Assembly (NCBI RefSeq): GCF_020179385.1
Contig: NZ_JAIBLJ010000021.1
Location: forward strand, 1-64,000
Direction: 5' to 3'
DNA from: Alkalihalobacillus sp. YIM B00296
GTDB lineage: Bacteria > Bacillota > Bacilli > Bacillales > Fictibacillaceae
Length of the DNA: 64,000 bases
The position numbers and the translations under genes are program-made. The notes under the pieces were generated by a model that had not been told where the DNA came from, made no database searches, and was given only the letters and a program-made list of their open reading frames with translations. Below are positions 9,161 to 16,710 of the stretch, in pieces (within the stretch, counting starts at the first letter, position 1; every line of letters begins with the position of its first letter).

Positions 9161-10369
9161 ATGGAAAAATTATTTGCCAAATTGGAAGAACATTATGAAG
9201 AGATGGTGGAGATCCGCCGTCACCTGCACCAAAACCCGGAGCTTTCTTTTGAAGAAGTGGAGACACCGAAGTTCATTGCTGCGTACCATGAAAAGCTGGG
9301 ACACGAGGTCCGGACAGGAGTGGGAGGACGTGGTGTCGTCGCAAAGCTGAAGGGTGGCAAGCCTGGAAAAACGGTCGCACTACGCGCAGACTTCGATGCG
9401 CTGCCGATCCAGGAAGAAAACGATATTCCTTACAAATCGAAAGTGGATGGTGTGATGCATGCTTGCGGTCATGATGGGCATACCGCAACGCTGCTCGGTT
9501 TAGCGAAGGTTTTGAACAGCATGCAGGATGAGCTTGAAGGGACAATCGTCTTCATCCACCAGCATGCAGAGGAAATGCAGCCAGGTGGTGCGATTTCCAT
9601 GATTGAAGATGGCTGTCTTGAAGGTGTAGACGTCATTTTCGGAACACATCTCTGGGCGACGAGCCCGGTCGGGGAAATCGGCTACCGTTCAGGGCCAATC
9701 ATGGCTGCAGCAGACCGATTCCAGGTCACGATTCAGGGGAAAGGCGGACATGGTGCACAGCCTCATCGTACGAAAGATGCGGTCGTCATCGGTGCCCAGG
9801 CGGTTACGAACCTTCAACAGCTTGTCAGCAGACGGGTCGATCCACTCGAGTCTGCCGTCGTTTCAGTCGGGGCTTTTGAAGCGATCAATGCATTCAACGT
9901 CATTGCAGATACGGTCAAACTGACAGGGACAGTAAGGACATTCAAGGAGGATGTACGTGAGTTCCTTGAAAAAGAGATTGAGAGAGTCGTCAAAGGAACG
10001 TGCATCGCATCGGATGCAGAATATACGTATAACTTTTACAGAGGATATCCGGCAACTGAAAACCATCTGGAGGAAACTGAATTTGTGGCACAGGTTGCAC
10101 AATCTGTACCAGGTGTGACAGAGGTAAAGGAAGTGCCTCCTGAAATGGGTGGGGAAGATTTTGCTTATTATCTCCAGCACGTAAAGGGGACGTTTTTCTT
10201 TACGGGCGCACAGAACGTAGACTGGGATGTGACTTATCCACACCATCATCCTAAGTTCAAGATCGATGAGCACGCCTTGCTTATCGCGGCTAACACACTT
10301 GGAGCGGCGACCCTGGCTTATCTGAAGCAAGGATCAGCACAACCAAGCCAGACAGTGAAAGTTAAATAG
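9161..10369 (+). CDS. M20-family amidohydrolase (hippurate / N-acyl-amino-acid hydrolase type)
   Basis: The 402-residue product shows the M20D pattern: RRHLHQNPELSFEE near the start, VALRADFDALPIQEEN, VMHACGHDGHTATLLG with metal ligands, HQHAEEMQPGGA with the catalytic glutamates, GTHLWATSPVGEIGY, GGHGAQPHRTKDAV in the lid domain and PEMGGEDFAYYL near the end. Such enzymes release an amino acid from an acyl or aryl amide. The ATG at 9161 has GATGAGGGAG upstream and fits the family start better than the TTG at 9140. A terminator at 10381 and a 21-bp repeat array separate it from the next enzyme. Confidence 0.93.
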   Translation: MEKLFAKLEEHYEEMVEIRRHLHQNPELSFEEVETPKFIAAYHEKLGHEVRTGVGGRGVVAKLKGGKPGKTVALRADFDALPIQEENDIPYKSKVDGVMHACGHDGHTATLLGLAKVLNSMQDELEGTIVFIHQHAEEMQPGGAISMIEDGCLEGVDVIFGTHLWATSPVGEIGYRSGPIMAAADRFQVTIQGKGGHGAQPHRTKDAVVIGAQAVTNLQQLVSRRVDPLESAVVSVGAFEAINAFNVIADTVKLTGTVRTFKEDVREFLEKEIERVVKGTCIASDAEYTYNFYRGYPATENHLEETEFVAQVAQSVPGVTEVKEVPPEMGGEDFAYYLQHVKGTFFFTGAQNVDWDVTYPHHHPKFKIDEHALLIAANTLGAATLAYLKQGSAQPSQTVKVK

Positions 10370-10380
10370 TAATAGTAAGG

Positions 10381-10420
10381 AAGAGGAGGGACGGTCCATG
10401 CATTTTGTACCGCCTCTTTT
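10381..10420 (+). terminator. terminator after the M20 gene
   Basis: AAGAGG (10381-10386) pairs with CCTCTT (10413-10418) and inside it CGGT (10392-10395) with ACCG (10409-10412), followed by TTCC. The stem is interrupted and the T-run short, so termination may be partial. Confidence 0.55.
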
Positions 10421-10436
10421 CCATTTGTTGCAATCA

Positions 10437-10541
10437 ATCTATGAGTTTGTGCAAATAAATCAAAGTTTTGTCTAAATAATTTGGATATTCGTTCAAATAA
10501 CTTGAAGCTTTGTCGAGAAAAGTTGGTGTTTTGTTCAAATA
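10437..10541 (+). repeat. array of five degenerate 21-bp units
   Basis: Five consecutive units of exactly 21 bases start at 10437, 10458, 10479, 10500 and 10521. Shared bases centre on TTTGTTCAAATA at the unit end. The array lies between a terminator and the ribosome binding site of the next gene. Read on the minus strand the units give seven-residue repeats of the type YLDKTxx. See the arrays at 31991, 42953, 50393 and 58927, which have the same period but different units. Confidence 0.85.
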
Positions 10542-10576
10542 ATGAAAATGGACAAATTTTAAAAACGGAGGCTGAC

Positions 10577-11863
10577 ATGTTACAACGACTGTTATCAGAC
10601 TACGATCATAGTTTAAATCATTCAGGAGTTGACGGCGAGCGGCTTGCAAAGCGGTTGGCTGAACTTTCTAAAATAGGAAGGACTTCAGAGGATGGCTCTT
10701 ACCGGCTTGGATTTTCGGCTGAGGAACGACAGGCGAAAGAACTCGTAAAAAAGTGGATGGCAGAAGCCGGGCTCAAAGTAAAAGAAGATGAAGCCGGCAA
10801 TGTATTTGGAAGAAAAGAAGGCAAGAACAATCTTCCGGCTATCCTGTCGGGTTCGCATGTTGATAGTGTTCCGAACGGCGGCCATTTTGACGGGCCACTC
10901 GGTGTCCTATCAGCACTAGAGGTTGCAGAAGCCTGGAAGGATACAGGATATGTTCCTGAGCGGCCTTTTGAAGTCGTGATTTTTTCAGATGAGGAAGGAT
11001 CAAGGTTTAACGGAGGATTAACTGGGAGCACAGCCTTTGTCGGGGATCTGGATCTGGAACGTCAGCGTACCCTGACGGATAAAGAGGGTCTGTCATTCGA
11101 ACAAGTCCTTGAAAAAGATGGGCTTTCCATCGAAACCATAACAAATGCCAAGCGGAATTCCGATGAGGTCGCTCTGTTTGTAGAAGTCCATATCGAGCAG
11201 GGGAAACGCCTGGAGAAGAACGACCTGCCGATTGGAATCGTAACGGGAATCGCTGGACCGGCGTGGATCGAATTCACTTTTGATGGGGAAGCAGGCCATG
11301 CGGGGAATACTCCGATGAATGACCGAAAGGATGCTTTAGGGGCGGCAAGTGCTTTTATTGGGAAAATCCAGGCGTTGCCAGGTACGATCAGTGACTCAGC
11401 TGTCGCAACAGTCGGCAAGCTCAATGTCCATCCCAACGGAGTCAATGTCATTCCTGGACAGGTGAAGCTCTATGTCGATATCCGGGATATATTCGAAGGT
11501 ACGCGTGATCAACTCGTAAATGAAATTGTTCAGGAAGCTGAGGCGATTTCTAAGCAGAGTGGAGTCGATGTGACATGGAAAGAGATGATTCGGAAGGAGC
11601 CTGTTCCGATCCAAAGTGACCTGCAAGATACGTTCAGAAAAGCGGTAGAGAAGGATGGAGTTAAGCCGTTCTATCTGCCGAGCGGAGCGGGTCATGATGC
11701 AATGATCGTCGGAAGGCACATTCCGGCTGCCATGCTGTTTGTTCGGAGTAAAAATGGAATCAGTCACAATCCTGCAGAATGGTCATCCTTGAACGATTGC
11801 GTCCAGGGTGTGCACGCGTTACGGACATTCATCGAAATGTCTATGGGTGAACTGCCAGGATAA
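10577..11863 (+). CDS. M20 Zn-hydrolase, allantoate amidohydrolase / N-carbamoyl-L-amino-acid hydrolase type
   Basis: The 428-residue product carries the hydantoinase/carbamoylase pattern: LSGSHVDSVPNGGHFDGPLG with the first metal ligands, VVIFSDEEGSRFNGGLTGS with the EE pair, FVEVHIEQGKRLEKNDLPIG, AGHAGNTPMNDRKDA in the dimerisation/lid domain and LPSGAGHDAMIVG, then ISHNPAEWS. Family members cleave the ureido group of N-carbamoyl amino acids or of allantoate, giving ammonia, carbon dioxide and an amino acid. The ATG at 10577 has ACGGAGG upstream and matches the family start. It is the third amide hydrolase of the local module and the last gene before the direct repeat at 11867. Confidence 0.92.
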   Translation: MLQRLLSDYDHSLNHSGVDGERLAKRLAELSKIGRTSEDGSYRLGFSAEERQAKELVKKWMAEAGLKVKEDEAGNVFGRKEGKNNLPAILSGSHVDSVPNGGHFDGPLGVLSALEVAEAWKDTGYVPERPFEVVIFSDEEGSRFNGGLTGSTAFVGDLDLERQRTLTDKEGLSFEQVLEKDGLSIETITNAKRNSDEVALFVEVHIEQGKRLEKNDLPIGIVTGIAGPAWIEFTFDGEAGHAGNTPMNDRKDALGAASAFIGKIQALPGTISDSAVATVGKLNVHPNGVNVIPGQVKLYVDIRDIFEGTRDQLVNEIVQEAEAISKQSGVDVTWKEMIRKEPVPIQSDLQDTFRKAVEKDGVKPFYLPSGAGHDAMIVGRHIPAAMLFVRSKNGISHNPAEWSSLNDCVQGVHALRTFIEMSMGELPG

Positions 11864-11866
11864 CGT

Positions 11867-11956
11867 GTCGAAAAAAGAAAGCGGACTATAGTAATCCTCC
11901 AGACGATATATGTCGCAAATGTGGTGTAGAACTTTCGGTGTTTTACTCCATGTTTG
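11867..11956 (+). repeat. 90-bp direct repeat, left copy, flanking the sigma-54/HMG-CoA reductase cassette
   Basis: The 90 bases are almost identical to 16559-16647: one extra A in an A-run and one T/C change are the only differences. The left copy is followed by GAAGGAGGATTATTTTTT, whose GGAGGATT can pair with AATCCTCC inside the repeat to form a terminator-like stem with a long loop. The right copy lacks that completion, so the left copy looks like the original 3' end of the preceding gene and the right copy the duplicate. Confidence 0.9.
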
Positions 11957-12084
11957 AAGGAGGATTATTTTTTGTTAAAAATCAGTCGTATTATAGGAGC
12001 TATTTAGTGATCCGAAAGACCCATATAGGAATCCCAAGTTAATTATAGAAAGTACTATTAAGAAAGAAAAGGAGGTTCATAGGT

Positions 12085-13452
12085 ATGTTAAGGAATCAAC
12101 CGACAATGGAATATAAGCTTGTCCTCGATCACATGCATGAAGGCGTAATCATTATAGATTCAGAAACTAGAGTGCTCTATGCTAATAAATCCTATTACGA
12201 AATTCTTGGTATTTCCGTTGATAGCATTCAAAATAAGCTATTAAAAGAAAGTCAGCCAAATGCCAGGATTATAAAGGTTTTAGAAACAGGAACCCCTATT
12301 ATTAATTCTGAATTTCTCGTTGATACAACCAGTATTAGAGTAGTAGCGAACATCATCCCCATAAAGATTGAAGGTAAAATTTCTGGAGCTGTATCAGTTT
12401 TCAGAGATGTAACGGAAGCAACCGAACTAACAACGGAATTAGAAAGATTGAAAGGATATACAAAATATTTAGAAGAAGAATTGATGAATCATAAAGAAAG
12501 GAAGCTATTTAGCGGATTAGTAGGCAGTGATCAAAAAATACAGATGGTGATGGAAAAGATAAACAAGGTGGCAAGTACCGATACTACAGTTCTCATTACA
12601 GGGGAGAGTGGGACTGGTAAGGAAGTCGTTGCAAATTCAATCTATAATATTAGTTCTAGATTTGGAAAGCCATTCATCAAAGTAAACTGTGCAGCTATTC
12701 CTGAATCTCTCTTGGAAAGTGAATTTTTCGGCTATGAAGAAGGTGCTTTTACCGGTTCAAGAAAAGGAGGGAAAATCGGAAAATTTGAACTTGCTAATAC
12801 GGGGACAATATTCTTAGATGAGATCGGTGAAATGCCCCCCAGCTTACAAGCAAAATTACTTCGTGTTTTACAGGAAAGGGTTATTGAAAAGGTAGGAGGG
12901 ACTTCTCCAATAAAAATAGACGTGCGTATCATAGCCGCAACTAATGCAAACTTAAAAGAGCTTGCTGAAAAAAGAAAGTTTAGAGAGGACCTTTATTATA
13001 GACTAAATGTTTTTCCGATAAATCTCCCCCCGTTAAAAGAACGTCAGACTGATATTTTACCGTTAGCTATACAATTTTTAAAAGAATTCTGCAAGGAGCA
13101 TAAAAAACAGCTTTCTTTTTCAGCAGAAGTTCAACATGTATTTAAATCTTATGAGTGGCCAGGGAACATTCGAGAGTTAAGAAATGTGATTGAATATGCC
13201 GTCATAATGTGTGAAAAAAGCGGAAGGATTACATTAGACAAGTTACCAGATTATTTAAGTAGTTCAAATAAAATAACGAACAATATGGAAACTGACAACA
13301 TCCTGCTATATAAGCAATTCGAGCAAATTGAAGAAAAGGCAATAAGAGAGGCATTGATCAAAACGAATGGGCACCGGTCAGATGCAATGAAATTATTAGG
13401 GTTAAGCCGGAAAAAATTTTACAAAAAAATAAATGAGTATGGGATTTTTTAG
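12085..13452 (+). CDS. sigma-54-dependent activator with PAS sensor (bEBP)
   Basis: The 455-residue product has a PAS domain (about residues 10-115: MHEGVIIIDSETRVLYANKS), a linker coiled coil, an AAA+ domain with Walker A GESGTGKE (173-180), the sigma-54-binding GAFTGS loop (220-225) and Walker B TIFLDEIGEM, then a Fis-type helix-turn-helix (about 415-455, GHRSDAMKLLGLSRKKFYKK). It should sense a ligand through PAS and open sigma-54 RNA polymerase at the -24/-12 promoter at 13579, right before the HMG-CoA reductase gene. The mva operon of Pseudomonas mevalonii is likewise under a sigma-54 activator. The coding sequence is clearly richer in A+T than the genes on either side of the cassette. 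Confidence 0.93.
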   Translation: MLRNQPTMEYKLVLDHMHEGVIIIDSETRVLYANKSYYEILGISVDSIQNKLLKESQPNARIIKVLETGTPIINSEFLVDTTSIRVVANIIPIKIEGKISGAVSVFRDVTEATELTTELERLKGYTKYLEEELMNHKERKLFSGLVGSDQKIQMVMEKINKVASTDTTVLITGESGTGKEVVANSIYNISSRFGKPFIKVNCAAIPESLLESEFFGYEEGAFTGSRKGGKIGKFELANTGTIFLDEIGEMPPSLQAKLLRVLQERVIEKVGGTSPIKIDVRIIAATNANLKELAEKRKFREDLYYRLNVFPINLPPLKERQTDILPLAIQFLKEFCKEHKKQLSFSAEVQHVFKSYEWPGNIRELRNVIEYAVIMCEKSGRITLDKLPDYLSSSNKITNNMETDNILLYKQFEQIEEKAIREALIKTNGHRSDAMKLLGLSRKKFYKKINEYGIF

Positions 13453-13479
13453 CTTTGCTTTGTTTCTTTTCGTTACAGG

Positions 13480-13530
13480 TGTTTCAAACAGAAACATGAC
13501 AACGCTTCCATTATGTATCGATATGAAACA
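13480..13530 (+). promoter_or_regulatory. two inverted-repeat upstream activator sites
   Basis: TGTTTC-N5-GAAACA (13480-13496) and TGTATC-N5-GAAACA (13514-13530) share half-sites and spacer length. Their centres are 34 bases apart, about three helical turns. They lie roughly 75-125 bases before the expected start of the sigma-54 promoter, the normal place for bEBP binding sites. Confidence 0.7.
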
Positions 13531-13578
13531 ATTTGTCGGAAAAATAGAAAAAATAGCGGTATATCAATACAGAAAAGT

Positions 13579-13593
13579 TGGCACGTTTCTTGC
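13579..13593 (+). promoter_or_regulatory. sigma-54 (-24/-12) promoter
   Basis: TGGCACGTTTCTTGC matches the SigL/sigma-54 consensus TGGCACG-N4-TTGC; GG and GC are 10 bases apart. The HMG-CoA reductase start is 30 bases downstream. A neighbouring bEBP gene makes this a firm call. Confidence 0.92.
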
Positions 13594-13622
13594 TTTTTTA
13601 TATAAACCCAGGAGGTGCAAAC

Positions 13623-14894
13623 ATGAATTCTGAGATAAGTAAGTTTTACAAGATGGAATTGAAAGAACGGCAAGAATGGATTAAAAGCCAAGCAAGGTTA
13701 CTTTCTGCTGAAGCGGAATTATTTGAAAATTTCGGGTCACTTGGAGCAGAGCTTTCTGATCAATTGATTGAAAATACAGTAGGTGTTATGGAGGTACCGC
13801 TTGGAGTTGCTGTAAATTTCAAAGTGAACGGAAAAGATGTATTAGTCCCTATGGCGGTGGAAGAATCATCGGTGGTTGCTGCTGCAAGCCATGGTGCTAA
13901 ACTAGCACGTAGTACAGGGGGATTTAAAGCTACTACATCTGAGTCAGTGATGTTTTCCCAAATACAATTGGTGGGGATCTCTGATTTGTATGGGGCTAAA
14001 ATGAAGATTTTAGAAAATAAAACTGACTTATTAGAGCTTGCAAGAAACCAAGATCCTACTCTCGATAAGCTGGGTGGGGGACCATGTGACTTGGAAGTCA
14101 GGATTTTTGATAAAGGTTACCACGATATGCTTGTCGTTCACTTGGTTGTGAATACTCTGGATGCTATGGGAGCTAATGCCGTCAATACGATGGCGGAAAG
14201 CATCTCTCCTGAACTAGAGCAAATAACAGGTGGAAAACCATTGTTGAAGATTGTATCTAATTTAGCTGATAAACGATTGGCAAGGGCAAGGTGTGTAATC
14301 AGGAAAGAGGATCTGAATGGTGAAGATGTCATTGACCGTATTATCAGTGCATATCATTTTGCGGCACAAGATCCATACAGAGCTGCTACTCATAACAAAG
14401 GAATCATGAATGGTATAAGTTCAGTCATCCTCGCTACCGGTAATGATACAAGAGCGGTTGAGGCAGGGGCACATGCCTATGCAGCGCGTTTTGGCCAATA
14501 TACTTCGTTATCTACTTGGGAGAAGGATAAAAACGGTGATTTAGTAGGAACTTTGGAATTGCCAATGGCAATCGGCATTATTGGAGGGGCGACATCTATC
14601 CATCCTAAAGCTAAAGCAAATTTGAAATTGATGAATATTACTAGGGCTACGAAACTGGCAGAAGTCATTGCATCCGTCGGATTAGCACAAAATTTAACGG
14701 CTCTGAAAGCACTTGCAACGGATGGGATACAAAAGGGGCATATGAAATTGCATGCCAAAAATATTGCTATGATGGCTGGAGCAGACGGATCGCAAGTAGA
14801 GATGATAGCTGGCCAACTGGTGAAAGAAGGGGATGTCAAACTAGATCGAGCTCAGCAATTATTAGAACAATTTTATTTAAAGAAAAAGGAGTGA
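13623..14894 (+). CDS. mvaA: class II HMG-CoA reductase, probably mevalonate-degrading
   Basis: The 423-residue product carries the class II reductase signature: IENTVGVMEVPLGVAVNF (catalytic Glu region), NTLDAMGANAVNTMAE (NAD-type coenzyme and substrate region, aspartate retained), THNKGIMNG (catalytic Lys), ATGNDTRAVEAGAHAY (catalytic Asp), IGGATSIHPKAKANL and KLHAKNIAMMAG (catalytic His). It interconverts mevalonate and HMG-CoA. Biosynthetic use is unlikely because Bacillaceae make isoprenoids by the MEP route, and the gene is under sigma-54 control beside a permease. The ATG at 13623 has CCAGGAGG. No HMG-CoA lyase gene is visible in the window, so that step must be encoded elsewhere. Confidence 0.92.
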   Translation: MNSEISKFYKMELKERQEWIKSQARLLSAEAELFENFGSLGAELSDQLIENTVGVMEVPLGVAVNFKVNGKDVLVPMAVEESSVVAAASHGAKLARSTGGFKATTSESVMFSQIQLVGISDLYGAKMKILENKTDLLELARNQDPTLDKLGGGPCDLEVRIFDKGYHDMLVVHLVVNTLDAMGANAVNTMAESISPELEQITGGKPLLKIVSNLADKRLARARCVIRKEDLNGEDVIDRIISAYHFAAQDPYRAATHNKGIMNGISSVILATGNDTRAVEAGAHAYAARFGQYTSLSTWEKDKNGDLVGTLELPMAIGIIGGATSIHPKAKANLKLMNITRATKLAEVIASVGLAQNLTALKALATDGIQKGHMKLHAKNIAMMAGADGSQVEMIAGQLVKEGDVKLDRAQQLLEQFYLKKKE

Positions 14895-14896
14895 AA

Positions 14897-15169
14897 ATGA
14901 TGGCAGAATTAGGGACGAATACGAATCAGCCTAAAATAGAAACAAAAGAACAAAATGTTGAAGTTTGGGAAGATCTGGTAAGCATTAGAGATCTTGTATT
15001 ATCTCTTATCATCTGTAGCGTGACAACACTTGGGGGATACTTAGTCGCTCCGGCTGAACCCCCGAAACCATTGATTTTCGGTTTGTTGGGAGCTCTATTA
15101 GGTTTCATTGTTTGCAGTTTCATCATCAAACCTAAACGAGCATTCAATTACGAAGATAGGGAGGAGTAG
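14897..15169 (+). CDS. small two-helix membrane protein of the TctA-like transporter
   Basis: The 90-residue product has a polar N-terminal part of about 35 residues, then two hydrophobic helices (LVLSLIICSVTTLGGYLV and LIFGLLGALLGFIVCSFI) separated by PAEPPKP. It lies 2 bases before the TctA-like permease and behind the HMG-CoA reductase, so it takes the place that the small TctB subunit has in tripartite tricarboxylate transporters, though I see no sequence likeness to TctB. ATG 14897 is favoured over GTG 14891 by the spacing to AAAAGGA. Function inferred from position only. Confidence 0.75.
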   Translation: MMAELGTNTNQPKIETKEQNVEVWEDLVSIRDLVLSLIICSVTTLGGYLVAPAEPPKPLIFGLLGALLGFIVCSFIIKPKRAFNYEDREE

Positions 15170-15171
15170 TC

Positions 15172-16530
15172 ATGGATGTTACTTTAATATTACAAATGAT
15201 TGTTGCAGCCGCATTAGGCGCTACCATATATACGATTATCGGGATAGCACCAGGTACAGACGAAACAGCTGTATTAGCACCTGTAACACTTGTCCTTGTA
15301 TTAACAGGCTTTCATCCAGTGGTCATCCTTTCGTTCTTCATAGCCTCGATAGTTGCAAAGAAATTGACTGATTCAATACCTGTTGCCGTTGCAGGAATTC
15401 CCGGGGGTGTAATGGCAGCTCCTATGGTCGAACATGCAATGATTTTAAAAAGGCATGGAGTGCCAGACTTAAGTATTCGTAAAATGGCATCAGGCTCGGT
15501 GATCGGTACATTAGTAGCAGTTCCTGTCAGTTTGATTTTAGCAAAGGCTTTAGTTCCCTTAGCAGACGTTATCACTCAATATGCGAGTCCGATTTTTTTT
15601 GCAGGAGCTGTTTTTTTAGCTTTGATGTGTAAAAATAGATGGCTTGCATTAGCTACCATTGTTCCTTTTGCACTTCTGATACAAGGTTTGCGGCACCTGT
15701 ACTGGGGTGTAGGATCGATTCCAGAAGGAACGACAGTCTTCATTTCTTTTTTCCTGGGTATAACCATTGGTCCAGTCATTTTAACATTATTTGAACTTTT
15801 AAATAAGGAGAAAAGGGAGAAACTTAATCGCTTCGGGATAAAAGAAATCAAACTATATAAGACAAAAATTGAAAAAGGTATGCCAAACCCGTTTAAAATC
15901 CTTGATAAAAAAGAAATTGGAACAAGCTCTTTTGCTGCATTGCTTGGAAGTATGACCTTTTTTATGAGTCCAGTCGGAATGACCATATTTTTAGGTGAGA
16001 CATTGTCGAGTCGAATTAAAGATCCGATCAAGAAAGCTTCAAGAGCAATTTCAAGTATGGATGGTTTAACAAACGCTGCTTATATATCCGGTACTTTGAT
16101 TCCTTTAATCGCTTTAGGCGTTCCTTTATCTCCAATGGCAATCGGGCCAGCTAATGCTTTATTTAATGCACCACCGGTATTAACATTGGAAAACAATTTG
16201 CATCATTTATTGTCCACATCTGACTTTGTCTGGGCAACGCTCATTGGTTCTATAATAGCTTTGTTATTGACTTTTTATGTAACAATCAAATATTCTCAGC
16301 AAATATGTGAATTTGTTTTTAAAAGGGTACCCCACGAGGCGATGCTAGGATTATTTTTTGGATTGGTATTAATGTTGGCATTCATGGATGCTGGATGGAT
16401 AAATATTGCAGGTGTCTTACTTGTCGGTTTAGTTGCTGGCGTACTACACAGATGGGGAATTAACTATGGGGTGCAGTTTATGGTATTATATTCTGCTCCT
16501 TGGATTGTTAGCCAAATAGTTGGTGGATGA
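15172..16530 (+). CDS. TctA-like large membrane permease, candidate mevalonate transporter
   Basis: A 452-residue polytopic protein with the duplicated glycine-rich pattern of TctA: GIAPGTDETAVLAPVTLVL near residue 25 in place of the usual GxLPGxGP motif, and ASRAISSMDGLTNAAYISGT plus IALGVPLSPMAIGPAN in the second half. It lacks a matching solute-binding protein (TctC) in the cassette, so it may work without one or with an orphan protein. Its place behind HMG-CoA reductase under a sigma-54 promoter suggests uptake of mevalonate or a similar hydroxy acid. This is inference; the fold assignment is firmer than the substrate. Confidence 0.8.
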   Translation: MDVTLILQMIVAAALGATIYTIIGIAPGTDETAVLAPVTLVLVLTGFHPVVILSFFIASIVAKKLTDSIPVAVAGIPGGVMAAPMVEHAMILKRHGVPDLSIRKMASGSVIGTLVAVPVSLILAKALVPLADVITQYASPIFFAGAVFLALMCKNRWLALATIVPFALLIQGLRHLYWGVGSIPEGTTVFISFFLGITIGPVILTLFELLNKEKREKLNRFGIKEIKLYKTKIEKGMPNPFKILDKKEIGTSSFAALLGSMTFFMSPVGMTIFLGETLSSRIKDPIKKASRAISSMDGLTNAAYISGTLIPLIALGVPLSPMAIGPANALFNAPPVLTLENNLHHLLSTSDFVWATLIGSIIALLLTFYVTIKYSQQICEFVFKRVPHEAMLGLFFGLVLMLAFMDAGWINIAGVLLVGLVAGVLHRWGINYGVQFMVLYSAPWIVSQIVGG

Positions 16531-16558
16531 ATCATTAGTGTATTTTTGGGAATAGAGC

Positions 16559-16647
16559 GTCGAAAAAGAAAGCGGACTATAGTAACCCTCCAGACGATAT
16601 ATGTCGCAAATGTGGTGTAGAACTTTCGGTGTTTTACTCCATGTTTG
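16559..16647 (+). repeat. 89-bp direct repeat, right copy
   Basis: Second copy of the 90-bp sequence at 11867-11956, in the same orientation, beginning 29 bases after the TctA-like gene. Beyond 16647 the similarity stops abruptly (CGATTTTTAG instead of AAGGAGGATT), so the terminator-like stem of the left copy is not completed here. Confidence 0.9.
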
Positions 16648-16710
16648 CGATTTTTAGTTGTAGAATGGAAATAAGAAGTAGACTCAGATGTAAACGAGGA
16701 GGAAATTCGA

